IMG/VR virus record: IMGVR_UViG_3300021379_002472
Coordinates: 1-30,806 of that record
From: a virus
Strand: one strand, 5' to 3'
Length of the DNA stretch: 30,806 bases
Shown here: piece after piece, positions 1 through 7,692 of the stretch
How the letters are laid out: every line of letters begins with the position of its first letter
Numbering within the stretch: position 1 is the first letter of the stretch
Notes under the pieces: generated by a model
What the model was told of the DNA's origin: nothing
The model's input: the letters and a program-made list of their open reading frames with translations, nothing else
Databases searched by the model: none
Translations under genes and position numbers: made by a program

Positions 1-279
1 ACCTTCTATGTTTAGATAATACACATGTCTTGGGTTTTTTAAATTTCCTTGATATTCTGTTTTCTGTGCTGTGGCAGCAAAATCCAGCGATGTTGTTGTT
101 TTGCCGCATTTGGGCTGGCCGGTAAATATTACGAAACTTCCTTCTGGTATGCCTCCACCAAGGACTGTATCTATAGCTGGACTTACTGGAATAATTACTG
201 ATTCTCTGTCAATAATGGTGTTAGCAGATAATATGATATCGCTTCCAAAATTTTTTACCACATCTTGTTTAATTCCCAT
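1..279 (-). CDS. RecA/RadA-family recombinase ATPase, N-terminal 93 residues (runs off left edge)
   Basis: Only the first 93 residues are visible. The frame is open from the ATG at 279 to base 1, so the gene is cut by the window, not broken. Around residues 38-62 there is a GGGIPEG stretch followed by a strand and a P-loop, GQPKCGKTT, the Walker A arrangement of RecA, Rad51/RadA and KaiC ATPases. RecA-family proteins bind ATP, coat single-stranded DNA and drive strand exchange; in phages they serve replication and repair. A GAGG nine bases before the ATG is a plausible ribosome site. The start overlaps the preceding gene by 11 bases, implying co-translation. Whether it is a true recombinase (UvsX/RecA) or another RecA-fold ATPase cannot be settled without the Walker B and DNA-binding loops, which lie outside the window. 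Confidence 0.8.
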   Translation of the reverse strand, partial: MGIKQDVVKNFGSDIILSANTIIDRESVIIPVSPAIDTVLGGGIPEGSFVIFTGQPKCGKTTTSLDFAATAQKTEYQGNLKNPRHVYYLNIEG

Positions 280-685
280 CGTCTATATCCTCTAATTTAG
301 AAATAATACTGTGCTTGGTTTTATTTTTCCTGAACTTATTTTTATCGGATCTATCAAAATCTTGAGTGAGTTTTTTGTTTTTGTTTTTCAATATGTCTTC
401 GTGTTCTTCTATAATAGGCTTAAGGTGAGGAGCGCGAAACGAATAAATCTTTTTTGCTCTTTTGTCTTTAAGAGCTGCACATATGGCCTCAGCGCTATAT
501 TTTTTTAACAAGTTGTGAGCAGAATGGATTTGATTTGTATATCTCTTCTTCCAATATTCTGTAGTCCAAAATCGATAATGCAAGTCCTTCTTTTCACATA
601 CGGCTATATTTTCACATAGCATCTCGGTAATATACTGTGCTGCTGACACAGTTTTACCATTAGAGTATTTAGATGGATATTTCAT
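269..685 (-). CDS. Hypothetical protein, 138 aa, upstream of the recombinase
   Basis: I do not recognise a named family. The protein is charged and mostly helical by composition, with aromatic residues clustered near 38-52 (FWTTEYWKKRY) and a Lys/Asn/Asp-rich, probably disordered tail from about residue 100. There is no signal peptide or membrane segment. The ATG at 685 overlaps the stop of the preceding gene as ATGA, and its own stop overlaps the recombinase start by 11 bases. It is therefore in one translationally coupled unit with the recombinase. A DNA-metabolism accessory role is suggested only by position and by the basic C-terminus. Confidence 0.75.
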   Translation of the reverse strand: MKYPSKYSNGKTVSAAQYITEMLCENIAVCEKKDLHYRFWTTEYWKKRYTNQIHSAHNLLKKYSAEAICAALKDKRAKKIYSFRAPHLKPIIEEHEDILKNKNKKLTQDFDRSDKNKFRKNKTKHSIISKLEDIDDGN

Positions 686-1008
686 CTCTTATCTGATAGC
701 GAAGAAGCTTCCTTGGTCATTATACATACAGAATTTTGTTTTTTTCCAGCCGTTTCTGTTAACATCATCTTTAATGTGTGGCTTTTATTTTTTTCTGTAT
801 TCTTGAATCTAGCAATACATTCTTTTGGTTTGGTCTTTGAATAATCTGTAGGAGTATTTTCTTGCTGCGTATTTTTTTTAATATAGTTTTCTACTGTGAC
901 TATCTTTAACTTTAATTCCTTAGCTATCTCTTCACTATCTTTACCTATACTATTTAACCAGTTGATAGCGTATTTTTGTGTCTTATTTAATCTAGTTGTT
1001 GCGCTCAT
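682..1008 (-). CDS. Small protein with a helix-turn-helix-like N-terminus, 108 aa
   Basis: Residues about 5-45 read as a compact helical DNA-binding unit: a first helix with WLNSIG, then DSEEIAKELKL, then VTVENYIKK. This is the spacing of helix-turn-helix domains in sigma region 4 or LuxR-type regulators. The C-terminal half is basic and ends in a MTKEASSLSDK stretch of unknown role. I chose ATG at 1008 over the in-frame GTG at 1020 because a GAGG (complement of 1015-1018) sits six bases before it. The gene overlaps the preceding one by 17 bases with this start and abuts the next as ATGA. It may be a transcription regulator, but the HTH assignment rests on pattern only. Confidence 0.65.
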   Translation of the reverse strand: MSATTRLNKTQKYAINWLNSIGKDSEEIAKELKLKIVTVENYIKKNTQQENTPTDYSKTKPKECIARFKNTEKNKSHTLKMMLTETAGKKQNSVCIMTKEASSLSDKR

Positions 1009-1393
1009 TGTCTGCCTCACTTCTTAATGATTCTGTTAAATACTGAATGAATTTCTGAAAGATAGCCTCAATATATTCTGTGTCGTTTTTGTCTAGCGGT
1101 ACTGGAATATGAAATTTTTCTTGTCTAACGGACTTAGTTCCTATTATTTCTGATTTTTCATTTTCTAGATATACTATGCCGTTGATCTCAAATAATATCT
1201 CCTTACCTCCTTCAAATACTCTTTGCGGGAATTGATGGTTCTTGAGTGAGTTTTCTTCTGCCTTTGTCTCGTTTTCTATAAATTCATTATTTGTTTTTTC
1301 TTGACTGCTTTTTACATCATTAATAAAATCATGTAGTAAATTTTGATTTAGAATACGTTTGGCTTTGTCTACTATCTCTTGATCTTGATTCAT
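992..1393 (-). CDS. Hypothetical protein, 133 aa
   Basis: No family recognised. The N-terminal 60 residues are acidic and polar (Glu, Asn, Lys) and likely helical or disordered. A short hydrophobic core follows around residues 68-82 (FEINGIVYLENE), and the C-terminus is helical with an FQKFIQYL segment. There is no membrane segment or cysteine motif. The ATG at 1393 lies two bases after the stop of the previous gene, whose 3' end supplies a GGGAG ribosome site. Its own 3' end overlaps the HTH-like gene. Tight packing supports a real coding sequence in the same operon. Confidence 0.7.
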   Translation of the reverse strand: MNQDQEIVDKAKRILNQNLLHDFINDVKSSQEKTNNEFIENETKAEENSLKNHQFPQRVFEGGKEILFEINGIVYLENEKSEIIGTKSVRQEKFHIPVPLDKNDTEYIEAIFQKFIQYLTESLRSEADNERNN

Positions 1394-1395
1394 TA

Positions 1396-1749
1396 TCAGT
1401 TTAACTCCCTTCTAGCTAAGTGTAACCAAGATGGTTGTAGCTCTTGTAAATATCTTGTATAAAGAGTAAATACTTTATGTCCAACTGTTATATATTTTAC
1501 TTGGTTATTTTTATAACTCGAAGGCTTTCTACTTGTATTATTTGGTTGAATTTGATTTGCTGGGTTATAAATCTGCTTATTAGCATCAATTCTAATCATG
1601 AATTTTATACTGCCATCATCTCTAAATATTTTTTTGGCTAATACCTTTCGATCATCATTATATCTTCTAGGCATACCCTCTTCATCAACAAACTCTTTAT
1701 CGTATGGTGCGCAGTAATACGAGTTAGTTTGCATAATTTTATTTATCAT
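1396..1749 (-). CDS. Hypothetical protein, 117 aa, paralogue of the gene at 2096-2461
   Basis: The protein aligns by eye over most of its length with the product of 2096-2461. Both have an aromatic-YC near the start (YYCAP / FYCVI), then FVDEE / FIDND, a shared VLAK, a YNP in the middle, and a C-terminal segment with a conserved aromatic/leucine pattern ending in RREL / QRDI. The two copies flank the zinc-ribbon gene, suggesting duplication around it. The ATG at 1749 overlaps the zinc-ribbon stop as ATGA. No function can be assigned. The conserved N-terminal block could be a small beta domain. A paralogous pair kept in one operon suggests the proteins interact or act on related targets, which is inference. 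Confidence 0.72.
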   Translation of the reverse strand: MINKIMQTNSYYCAPYDKEFVDEEGMPRRYNDDRKVLAKKIFRDDGSIKFMIRIDANKQIYNPANQIQPNNTSRKPSSYKNNQVKYITVGHKVFTLYTRYLQELQPSWLHLARRELN

Positions 1750-2096
1750 TTTGGTTTCCAGTTTACCTTTTTAGTTTTTTTGATTCTGGTCATTCCGTCT
1801 GGCAATTTACCATCCTTGTCTTTTCTATATTCATTGTGTTTATGAAATAAATGATTTTTCTTATCTTCGCTAAATTTTTCTGCGTTGCGATTAGCCAAAT
1901 CTCCTATAGTTTTTAATTCTGAATCGTGCTTTCTTATAGACAAATAGCTTCCAGAAATATCAGACATTAAATCTCTATTGATATTAGCAGAATTGCAAAA
2001 TATACAACGTATTTTATTATTAGAATAATCGTTAATAGAACAGCTAACCTCAAAAGGTTTTCCGCATTTCTCACAATAAAAAGAATATTCTGGCAT
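1746..2096 (-). CDS. Zinc-ribbon protein (FmdB-like N-terminus), 116 aa
   Basis: With the ATG at 2096 as residue 1, the protein begins MPEYSFYCEKCGKPFEV and has a second pair, CIFC, near residue 31. This is a CxxC-N(21)-CxxC zinc ribbon of the type in FmdB-like small regulatory proteins. The remaining 80 residues are polar and strongly basic at the end (RIKKTKKVNWKPK), consistent with nucleic-acid contact. An in-frame TTG lies one codon upstream, but the ATG forms a TGATG junction with the previous stop and is preferred. The 3' end overlaps the next gene as ATGA. Zinc binding is well supported by the cysteines; the partner and role are unknown. Confidence 0.75.
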   Translation of the reverse strand: MPEYSFYCEKCGKPFEVSCSINDYSNNKIRCIFCNSANINRDLMSDISGSYLSIRKHDSELKTIGDLANRNAEKFSEDKKNHLFHKHNEYRKDKDGKLPDGMTRIKKTKKVNWKPK

Positions 2097-2461
2097 CAAA
2101 TATCTCTTTGTAAATTAGCAAGTATTCTTTTGTTCTTTGTTTTTAAGAAGTTAATATACTTTTTGAATATGTAAGAGTCTACCTTTTTAAATTGTTTATT
2201 TTTACATATTGTGTCTGTATAGTTTTTTTTATTCTTAACTGATGAGTGTAGTAAGATAGGGTTGTATGGCGTCCCATTTTCGTTGACCAGTATATAGTAA
2301 CGCTCAGTGTTTTGCTTATCCAGCATATTCTTAGGTTTGGCATAGACTATAAGCTTAGCCAGCACTCTTGAATCGTCTCCATTCTTAATGCGTGGATATT
2401 CATCATTATCAATGAAATCTTCCATACCTATTACGCAGTAAAATTTATCTGAATTATCCAT
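2096..2461 (-). CDS. Hypothetical protein, 121 aa, paralogue of the gene at 1396-1749
   Basis: The frame is open further upstream to a GTG at 2485, but the ATG at 2461 has an AGGA five bases before it and lies just past the HNH stop at 2464, so I use it. The protein shares the motif order of its paralogue two genes away: aromatic-YC, an acidic FIDND block, RVLAK, YNP, and a C-terminal helix-like stretch rich in Lys, Phe and Leu. Identity is modest but colinear. There are no membrane segments. Function unknown; its place between an HNH nuclease and a zinc-ribbon protein suggests nucleic-acid-related work only by association. Confidence 0.72.
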   Translation of the reverse strand: MDNSDKFYCVIGMEDFIDNDEYPRIKNGDDSRVLAKLIVYAKPKNMLDKQNTERYYILVNENGTPYNPILLHSSVKNKKNYTDTICKNKQFKKVDSYIFKKYINFLKTKNKRILANLQRDI

Positions 2462-2463
2462 GT

Positions 2464-3009
2464 TTATCCTAAAAAATCTAGCCACTCTGCATGCTTACCT
2501 ATAGTAGAATTTTCTATGTAGTGTGTCAAGAACTTACTACTGTACTGAGGCATCGTTGGTTTTTTCAACAGCCGCATCTGTGCTTCATCTGGTGTTCTAT
2601 TCGCTTTTCTTCGATTGCATTTCTGGCAGGCGGTAACTATATTTGTCCAGTGGGTAAATTTATTGGTTTGTTTTATTCTAGATTTAGGTACTATATGATC
2701 ATATGTTAATTTGTTTTTATCGAATCTTTGTCCACAATATTGACAAGTATAATTATCTCTACAAAAAACATTCCTCCTTGTAAACTTAATTTTTTTGTTA
2801 TATAGATTTCTAAAGTCATTAATTTTAATTACTGACGGAGTTTTCAGTTCTCCGTCAGCTTTTTTAATAAAATCCGAGGTATGATAGTTCAATACTTGAG
2901 CGCTAACCATACCAGTATTTATCCTATAAAGAAGTACCATGGATTTTTTCCAGGAAAGGATACCAATTGGTCTAAAATCAGCATTAAGTATTAAACAATG
3001 TTTATGCAT
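2464..3009 (-). CDS. HNH endonuclease, 181 aa
   Basis: The C-terminal half is an HNH nuclease. Two zinc-binding pairs, CQYC (89-92) and CQKC (128-131), frame YDHIVPKS with the catalytic Asp-His at 104-105, TNIVTAC with Asn 123, and CNRRKANRTP after the second pair. The order RRNVFCRD-CxxC-DHIVP-N-CxxC matches the large group of free-standing bacterial and phage HNH enzymes that nick or cut DNA with one metal ion. The N-terminal 70 residues (LILNADFRPIGILSW) are the accessory domain common in this group. Function could be homing, host DNA degradation or genome processing. It stands alone, not inside an intron, and follows phoH by four bases. Confidence 0.88.
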   Translation of the reverse strand: MHKHCLILNADFRPIGILSWKKSMVLLYRINTGMVSAQVLNYHTSDFIKKADGELKTPSVIKINDFRNLYNKKIKFTRRNVFCRDNYTCQYCGQRFDKNKLTYDHIVPKSRIKQTNKFTHWTNIVTACQKCNRRKANRTPDEAQMRLLKKPTMPQYSSKFLTHYIENSTIGKHAEWLDFLG

Positions 3010-3013
3010 CTTT

Positions 3014-3760
3014 CTATAATTTTCTTACTAAATCCGCAATGATAGGATTCCTAACGATATCTACTGCATCAAGACCAGAAAAACCTATACCTTGAGTATC
3101 TTGAAGTCTTTCCATAATCATGTGAAATCCTCCCTTTTGATGGGTTAACAGGTCGGATTGTTCTAAATCACCGGTTAATACCATTTTACTGTCCATGCCT
3201 ATTCTTGTCAATAGCATTTTTAATTGATCATACGATGCATTCTGACACTCATCGGCCACTATAAATGCATCATGAAAACTTCTACCTCTCATTAAACCTA
3301 ATGGAACAACTTCTATTTGTCTAGTATATTTTAATTTTTGGAAATGCTGAGGTTTCAAAAAATAATCTACTTCATCAAACAGCGGGAGTAAATATGGGTG
3401 TAATTTTTCTTCTGCGGTACCTGGTAAGAAGCCAAGTCGCTCACCCGCTTCAACAATTGGCCTAGTAATTACAATTTTTTTGACTTTGTAATCTAATAAA
3501 TATTCAAGGGCCATACCAATTGCAATATGTGTTTTACCGCTACCAGGAACACCTTGGCAAAAAGTTATGATATTTTCTGCTACGGTTCTGATATATTCTT
3601 TTTGATTAATAGATCTTGGCTTAAGCCTATTTTTAAAACCAACGACAATGTCTTCAGGTTTATCAAAATGATCTACAGTATTATTGCTTGTAGATTTATA
3701 TTGATTATCTAATACGCTAAATTTATTATTATTGTTATTGCGATTTTTTCTTTTTCTCAA
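3014..3760 (-). CDS. phoH: PhoH-like ATPase, 248 aa
   Basis: Residues 70-77 are the P-loop GVPGSGKT. Residues 98-113 contain TRPIVEAGERLGFLPG and 166-171 the Walker B FIVADE followed by CQNAS, all in the positions of the PhoH family (PhoH-type P-loop ATPase/RNA-helicase-like domain). Phage PhoH proteins are common in aquatic phages; their exact role (RNA metabolism, phosphate stress) is unsettled. The first 45 residues are a poly-Asn, basic leader that is likely disordered. The start is a TTG at 3760 with AAGG seven bases before it; the next in-frame Met is beyond the Walker A site, so TTG is the only start giving a complete domain. The gene follows the reductase with a 24-base gap. Confidence 0.92.
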   Translation of the reverse strand: MRKRKNRNNNNNKFSVLDNQYKSTSNNTVDHFDKPEDIVVGFKNRLKPRSINQKEYIRTVAENIITFCQGVPGSGKTHIAIGMALEYLLDYKVKKIVITRPIVEAGERLGFLPGTAEEKLHPYLLPLFDEVDYFLKPQHFQKLKYTRQIEVVPLGLMRGRSFHDAFIVADECQNASYDQLKMLLTRIGMDSKMVLTGDLEQSDLLTHQKGGFHMIMERLQDTQGIGFSGLDAVDIVRNPIIADLVRKL

Positions 3761-3784
3761 TGTTATACCTTTCGGAATAAAGGA

Positions 3785-6700
3785 TCAAATCAGACATGCA
3801 CCACCAGCACAACTAATTTCCTCTATTCCTATAGTATTATCCTCTGTTTCCAATAGTTGTGTATAATCAACCTTAGTAAAACTATTATACAAATCTGTGT
3901 AAATTTTCCAATTGTACACATCTTTCATACAGTAGCTAAGTCTTTTAGTATCATTATCAAAATATTTTTTAGCAAATCTTCTCATTTTTAGCGCAAATAA
4001 TTTCTTATCATCAGGATCTTGATCTGTATCTTGATCTAGTGTAATATAGTCACAAGCTTTCCATAGATTATTATCAAAAGCATTTAGTCCCAGTTCAATT
4101 AATCCCGAACACCATAAAGAAGCGTCACCGTATTCTTTGGCTATTTCTTTACTTGTGTAGACCGTGGTAAACGGGGCCTGGGGATAATCTTTGTCCCCGC
4201 TTTGCGGAATAAGGCTGACACCAGCAAAATACTTACGGTTATGATAAATGTATTTAGTTACAGATTCCCATTCATCAGGTTGTACCGTCACTGTATTGCT
4301 TACATTATGGCTAAGAAAATCTTGAGTACATAATGATCTGTTTTTGCCAGATTGTACCCAGTTTCTTTGGGTTTCTTTGACCACACTTAGCATTTCCACT
4401 GCCGGTAATTGGTTTTTTAATTTTGAACCGTCCGGTACCTCGATTGGAAATTTGATAACCTCGTCTGTATTATTAGCAGACCATGATGACTTTTCACAAG
4501 CTTGAGGATTATAACTTTTAAAGTATTGGTAAGGAGGTTCTAATACATTAGCCTGTACATGTCTAATATACCTTTTCGCATGATGCGGATGGATACCGGA
4601 GCTAGTACCAAGCATAGAGCTACTTGTACCCTCTGGTTTCAAACAGGTGACTCGTGCTGCTTGATTAATTCCTATCTTTTTGGATAGCTCTTTATTTGTT
4701 TCAACAGCAATTTTTGCTCCTGCCTTTAAAACCTTTTCTGTTAGTACTAGATCATGCTTTTCCATAATACCTGTTAATGAAACACCAAGCAGTGCTTCTC
4801 TGTCAAAGATAGACTTGCTAACTTCACCTAAATAATCTAGGTCGGTAAATCCTGCTTGTAGGGTTCCAATAATAGCAGCTGCTTTGCATCTCTCATAAAA
4901 ATCATCTTCATCTGTTACAGAAGAACAGTTGATAGTAGAAAGATTACAGCCTTGCCACCCTGACTTGCCAGTTTTTTCATCAACAGGCCACATGCCGACT
5001 TCAACGCAATTATGTACATATACGCTATCATTATCAAAAGCATGAATCTCTTCTACTGTACAGTCATAAACATCAACCACTTGACCAATATTTTTATTTA
5101 TAAGCTTGTCAATGAAGTGTGTTCTGTTTGGCATTCTTTTATAGTTATTAACTATGGATAGAATTTTTTCACTTTTGTCTCTATTTTTGATCGGTATGCA
5201 TTTAGCAAATCTGACAACATTATCGCTACTTATTACTAATTCATGAGCGCTTTGACAGAAATAACTCTTGGTTCCTCCTTTACCATCCGGCATCACTCGA
5301 TATCCTTCGCATCTACGATTTTGATATATTTTAGAATATATGCCTAATGCGTTAAGTGCTATTTGTAAATTTTGCAAGTTATTCAATTGCGAAGAAGAAA
5401 TACGCAATGAGGAACCTTTTATGTTATTGACTAAAACTGTTCCGTCAGCATCAAAATACCCAGCAATTAATCCAGATATATGATTCCATGATCCACAAAC
5501 AGATTTTTTGTTTAATTGTTTTTGATTGCCAACAAAACAGTCTTTTTCTGTTGCAAACTTCATCAATTGTGTCGATTCGATAGAGCTGTAAACAGCAGTT
5601 GAAGATTGACTTTCTTTATGGTGATGATTGATAAAACCCACATCAGAAAGCATGTCGTATGCTTCTTGTCTGTATTCTTCTTTAGACTCTCCCCACCATC
5701 TTAATTGTGCTGCAGATTTGGATTTGGTGCCGTCGCCCATGAACATGCCGAGCAAATAGCCCTTTTTCCAGTCTTCAGAATTGCAATCGAAAGTGTTTTC
5801 ATTTTCTACAAGGAAATCTCTATGATTATTGATTACAATATTGTCCGCAAGCTTTAAGTCTCCTGCTTCTTTCCATCCTTGGGTAGTCATTATTTTATGG
5901 TTGTGGGTAACTTTTAATTTTCTTCCAGATTTAAATTCAAGCTCTAAAACTTGTTTATTCCCAGTTTTCCAAAAACCTTTGATACTTGGATAGGAAACTC
6001 CATCAACAACAGCATTAAAAGGGGTACCTATAAGATCTTCAACCATTTGTAGTCCATTATCTGTTACTACGGTTGAATCTTTAATGACACATGGATTAAA
6101 AGTCATTTCTGTAGAATCGCTCCAGATAAATCCTGGCTCACCAAATTCTTTAACAGACTCCATGAGATTCTTAAAATCTTCATAAGATGTATCGTCTTTT
6201 AATAATAATGCAGAGTTGTTGCTTCTTGCCCTTTGGGGATTTTCCATATACCAGTTACCAGTTTTGGCTTTGGCCATCTCATCGTCATCAGCACTAAACA
6301 ATGCTAATGACGCACTTCTACGCACCCCACCAGATAATACAGCATCGCTACTGTGCATAATAATATCATAAGCATCAATAGGTTTGAGCTTTTTTTGACC
6401 ATTGGCAATACACCTGTCTAAGAGTTCTCTAATTTTTTCCAACCCGTTTTTCAGAGGTTCTGGGCCGGGTGCTTTCCCAACTCCAGAGGCCAACTTTTTA
6501 CCCTTTTCTCTAATATTGGAGTAGTCAAAAACAATATACTTATCTTTGTATTCTGCAAAGCGTTGCTCGCTAGGTTTATTAAAGTAAGAACTGAGCAATA
6601 TGCCAAGCGCATCAGCCCAACCCTCTATACTATCATCTATTATGTGTTTTACACCTTTTCTTTTGTCTTTTTTTTCGGTAGATAGGTTCGGCAGCTTAGC

Positions 6701-7066
6701 TACGTGATGTTTTTGAATACTAAAACCTGTACCGCTTCCGCATAATAAAAGCCAGAAACATTCTTGAAAAAATCTTAGACGATCACAGTAAGAACTGGTG
6801 CAATTGTATATCTTTGCGTGTCTCTTTAAAATGGGATCCCCTCCAAATTGCAGAGCCCTTTGGCTGCCTAAAACTTTCTTTTTAAACATAATATCATAAG
6901 CCCAATTGATATCGTCGCTAATATCTTGCTTTTGATAGTATTCTAGCATCATATCTCTAACCCTGTCTACGGCTTCTTTCCAGGTTTCTCTGCGATTTTC
7001 AGCTTCTATCCATCGGGCATATTTGCTGACGAAAGTATAATTTTGTAGTTCATTTAAAGCAGACAT
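3785..7066 (-). CDS. nrdJ: Adenosylcobalamin-dependent (class II, monomeric type) ribonucleotide reductase with an in-frame intein
   Basis: The precursor is 1093 residues; removing the intein (326-686) leaves 732, close to the single-chain class II ribonucleoside-triphosphate reductase of Lactobacillus. The enzyme makes deoxynucleotides using a cobalamin-generated thiyl radical. Visible landmarks are YNCTSS with the redox Cys 89, the joined exteins giving FNP-CVEVGMW with the thiyl-radical Cys 687, CNLSTIN at 707, CLKPEGTSS (808-816), the active-site loop typical of reductases, and the C-terminal CAGGAC pair (1086 and 1091) that re-reduces the active site. No small subunit or activase gene is present, as expected for class II. 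AAGGAG five bases before the ATG is a strong ribosome site. The 157-base gap upstream, the longest in the window, suggests its own promoter. Confidence 0.95.
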   Translation of the reverse strand: MSALNELQNYTFVSKYARWIEAENRRETWKEAVDRVRDMMLEYYQKQDISDDINWAYDIMFKKKVLGSQRALQFGGDPILKRHAKIYNCTSSYCDRLRFFQECFWLLLCGSGTGFSIQKHHVAKLPNLSTEKKDKRKGVKHIIDDSIEGWADALGILLSSYFNKPSEQRFAEYKDKYIVFDYSNIREKGKKLASGVGKAPGPEPLKNGLEKIRELLDRCIANGQKKLKPIDAYDIIMHSSDAVLSGGVRRSASLALFSADDDEMAKAKTGNWYMENPQRARSNNSALLLKDDTSYEDFKNLMESVKEFGEPGFIWSDSTEMTFNPCVIKDSTVVTDNGLQMVEDLIGTPFNAVVDGVSYPSIKGFWKTGNKQVLELEFKSGRKLKVTHNHKIMTTQGWKEAGDLKLADNIVINNHRDFLVENENTFDCNSEDWKKGYLLGMFMGDGTKSKSAAQLRWWGESKEEYRQEAYDMLSDVGFINHHHKESQSSTAVYSSIESTQLMKFATEKDCFVGNQKQLNKKSVCGSWNHISGLIAGYFDADGTVLVNNIKGSSLRISSSQLNNLQNLQIALNALGIYSKIYQNRRCEGYRVMPDGKGGTKSYFCQSAHELVISSDNVVRFAKCIPIKNRDKSEKILSIVNNYKRMPNRTHFIDKLINKNIGQVVDVYDCTVEEIHAFDNDSVYVHNCVEVGMWPVDEKTGKSGWQGCNLSTINCSSVTDEDDFYERCKAAAIIGTLQAGFTDLDYLGEVSKSIFDREALLGVSLTGIMEKHDLVLTEKVLKAGAKIAVETNKELSKKIGINQAARVTCLKPEGTSSSMLGTSSGIHPHHAKRYIRHVQANVLEPPYQYFKSYNPQACEKSSWSANNTDEVIKFPIEVPDGSKLKNQLPAVEMLSVVKETQRNWVQSGKNRSLCTQDFLSHNVSNTVTVQPDEWESVTKYIYHNRKYFAGVSLIPQSGDKDYPQAPFTTVYTSKEIAKEYGDASLWCSGLIELGLNAFDNNLWKACDYITLDQDTDQDPDDKKLFALKMRRFAKKYFDNDTKRLSYCMKDVYNWKIYTDLYNSFTKVDYTQLLETEDNTIGIEEISCAGGACLI
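5009..6091 (-). other. Intein with LAGLIDADG homing endonuclease inside nrdJ (361 aa)
   Basis: The insert begins at Cys 326 and ends at Asn 686 of the precursor, in frame. Splicing blocks are readable: block A Cys 326, block B VTHNHK with Thr 387 and His 390, block F VYDCTVEEIHAF (666-677 region), and block G VYVHN with penultimate His 685 and terminal Asn 686, followed by Cys +1. Two LAGLIDADG motifs, LLGMFMGDG (438-446) and LIAGYFDADG (533-542), keep acidic residues Asp 445 and Asp 541, so the homing nuclease looks intact. All splicing residues are canonical. The insertion point is directly before the thiyl-radical cysteine, so the +1 Cys of splicing is also the catalytic Cys of the reductase. 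Confidence 0.93.
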
Positions 7067-7128
7067 ACTTACTCCTTAGAAATTTATCCGATAGACCCGA
7101 GATTAAGAAATGATTTGTTCATACAGAT

Positions 7129-7156
7129 ATGATAAATCGATAGAGGTTGGAGGCAA
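7129..7156 (-). promoter_or_regulatory. Candidate sigma70-type promoter for nrdJ-phoH
   Basis: Read on the minus strand, TTGCCT (7156-7151) is followed after 16 bases by TATCAT (7134-7129). These match the -35 and -10 consensus at four and five of six positions. It lies in the 157-base gap between the deaminase-like gene and nrdJ and would leave a leader of roughly 55 bases ending in the AAGGAG site. In AT-rich DNA such matches arise by chance, so this is only a candidate. Confidence 0.3.
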
Positions 7157-7185
7157 GGGTCTGTGATTAAAGTTTTTGTTACGCT

Positions 7186-7197
7186 TCTATATACACC
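7186..7197 (-). promoter_or_regulatory. Intergenic motif GGTGTAT-N1-TAGA, copy A
   Basis: On the minus strand the gap before nrdJ carries GGTGTATATAGA. Similar strings, GGTGTAT then TAGA, occur in the other two gaps longer than 50 bases. This suggests a shared regulatory signal such as a phage promoter element. It lies about 120 bases before the nrdJ start, further than the other two copies lie from their genes. Confidence 0.35.
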
Positions 7198-7223
7198 GCA
7201 CATGATTATTGGGTAGAAACTTT

Positions 7224-7658
7224 TTACGTTGCTATTTCTTTAATCCATGAAAGATTTGGTGTACATTTAATTATTTTTATACCTGTTTGCTTTACAAATA
7301 AATCAAAACGATTTTTTGATTTTTCATCAAACAGTTTTGTTCCGTGACTATCAGCCATATAGACCTCGGTAATACCTTCTTGCCATAATGCCATGATGCA
7401 ATCATTACAAGATTGACCAGTTATGTATGCTCTGCCGTTATCTGGTCGTATGACACAGTTAGATAATGCATTTCTTTCTGCGTGAATCATCCAATGATAT
7501 TTTTCTGGACGAGAGGTGGGTAGTGTCGAATCATCCATGCCTTTTGGAAAGCCATTATATCCAACACCCAATATGCGATGTTGTGTATGTATATCGTGGC
7601 TACGTTGAGAAATAGCTTTAGCCAACCCTAAAAAATAATCTGTCCAGTCCGGTCTCAT
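7224..7658 (-). CDS. Deoxycytidylate (dCMP) deaminase family protein, 144 aa
   Basis: The zinc site of the cytidine/deoxycytidylate deaminase fold is visible: HAERNA with His 59 and Glu 61 (zinc ligand and proton shuttle), and SCNDC with Cys 84 and Cys 87. The flanking GVGYNGFPKG and WMIHAE are typical of dCMP deaminases, which convert dCMP to dUMP for thymidylate synthesis. The start MRPDWTDYF is the normal family N-terminus. Unusually, the segment between RSHDIHTQ and HRILGVGYNG is about ten residues shorter than in relatives I know: the first beta-strand (usually VGAVIV plus a turn) is missing. The usual Pro before the Cys pair is Ser. It may be a divergent active enzyme or an altered one. 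It directly precedes nrdJ, matching a nucleotide-supply role. Confidence 0.85.
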   Translation of the reverse strand: MRPDWTDYFLGLAKAISQRSHDIHTQHRILGVGYNGFPKGMDDSTLPTSRPEKYHWMIHAERNALSNCVIRPDNGRAYITGQSCNDCIMALWQEGITEVYMADSHGTKLFDEKSKNRFDLFVKQTGIKIIKCTPNLSWIKEIAT

Positions 7659-7664
7659 ATTCTC

Positions 7665-7692
7665 ATTATATCAGATTTTTGGGTTTAGTCAA
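7665..7692 (-). promoter_or_regulatory. Candidate strong sigma70-type promoter before the deaminase-like gene
   Basis: The minus strand reads TTGACT (7692-7687), 16 bases, then TATAAT (7670-7665): five of six and six of six consensus matches with acceptable spacing. It spans the sulfotransferase stop codon and the 26-base gap. The expected start point, 6-8 bases after TATAAT, falls at or next to the ATG at 7658, so transcripts from it would have almost no leader. It would mark the boundary between the glycan island and the nucleotide-metabolism genes. Confidence 0.45.

Noticed and set aside
5009-6091. Group I intron or frameshifted gene in nrdJ
   Set aside because: The frame is continuous through the insert, and all protein-splicing blocks plus two LAGLIDADG motifs are present, so it is an intein.
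7092-7162. AGACCC / GGGTCT inverted repeat as a terminator or riboswitch (a cobalamin riboswitch was considered before nrdJ)
   Set aside because: The arms are six bases with a loop of about 60 and no T-run; no cobalamin B12-box was recognised in the 157-base gap.
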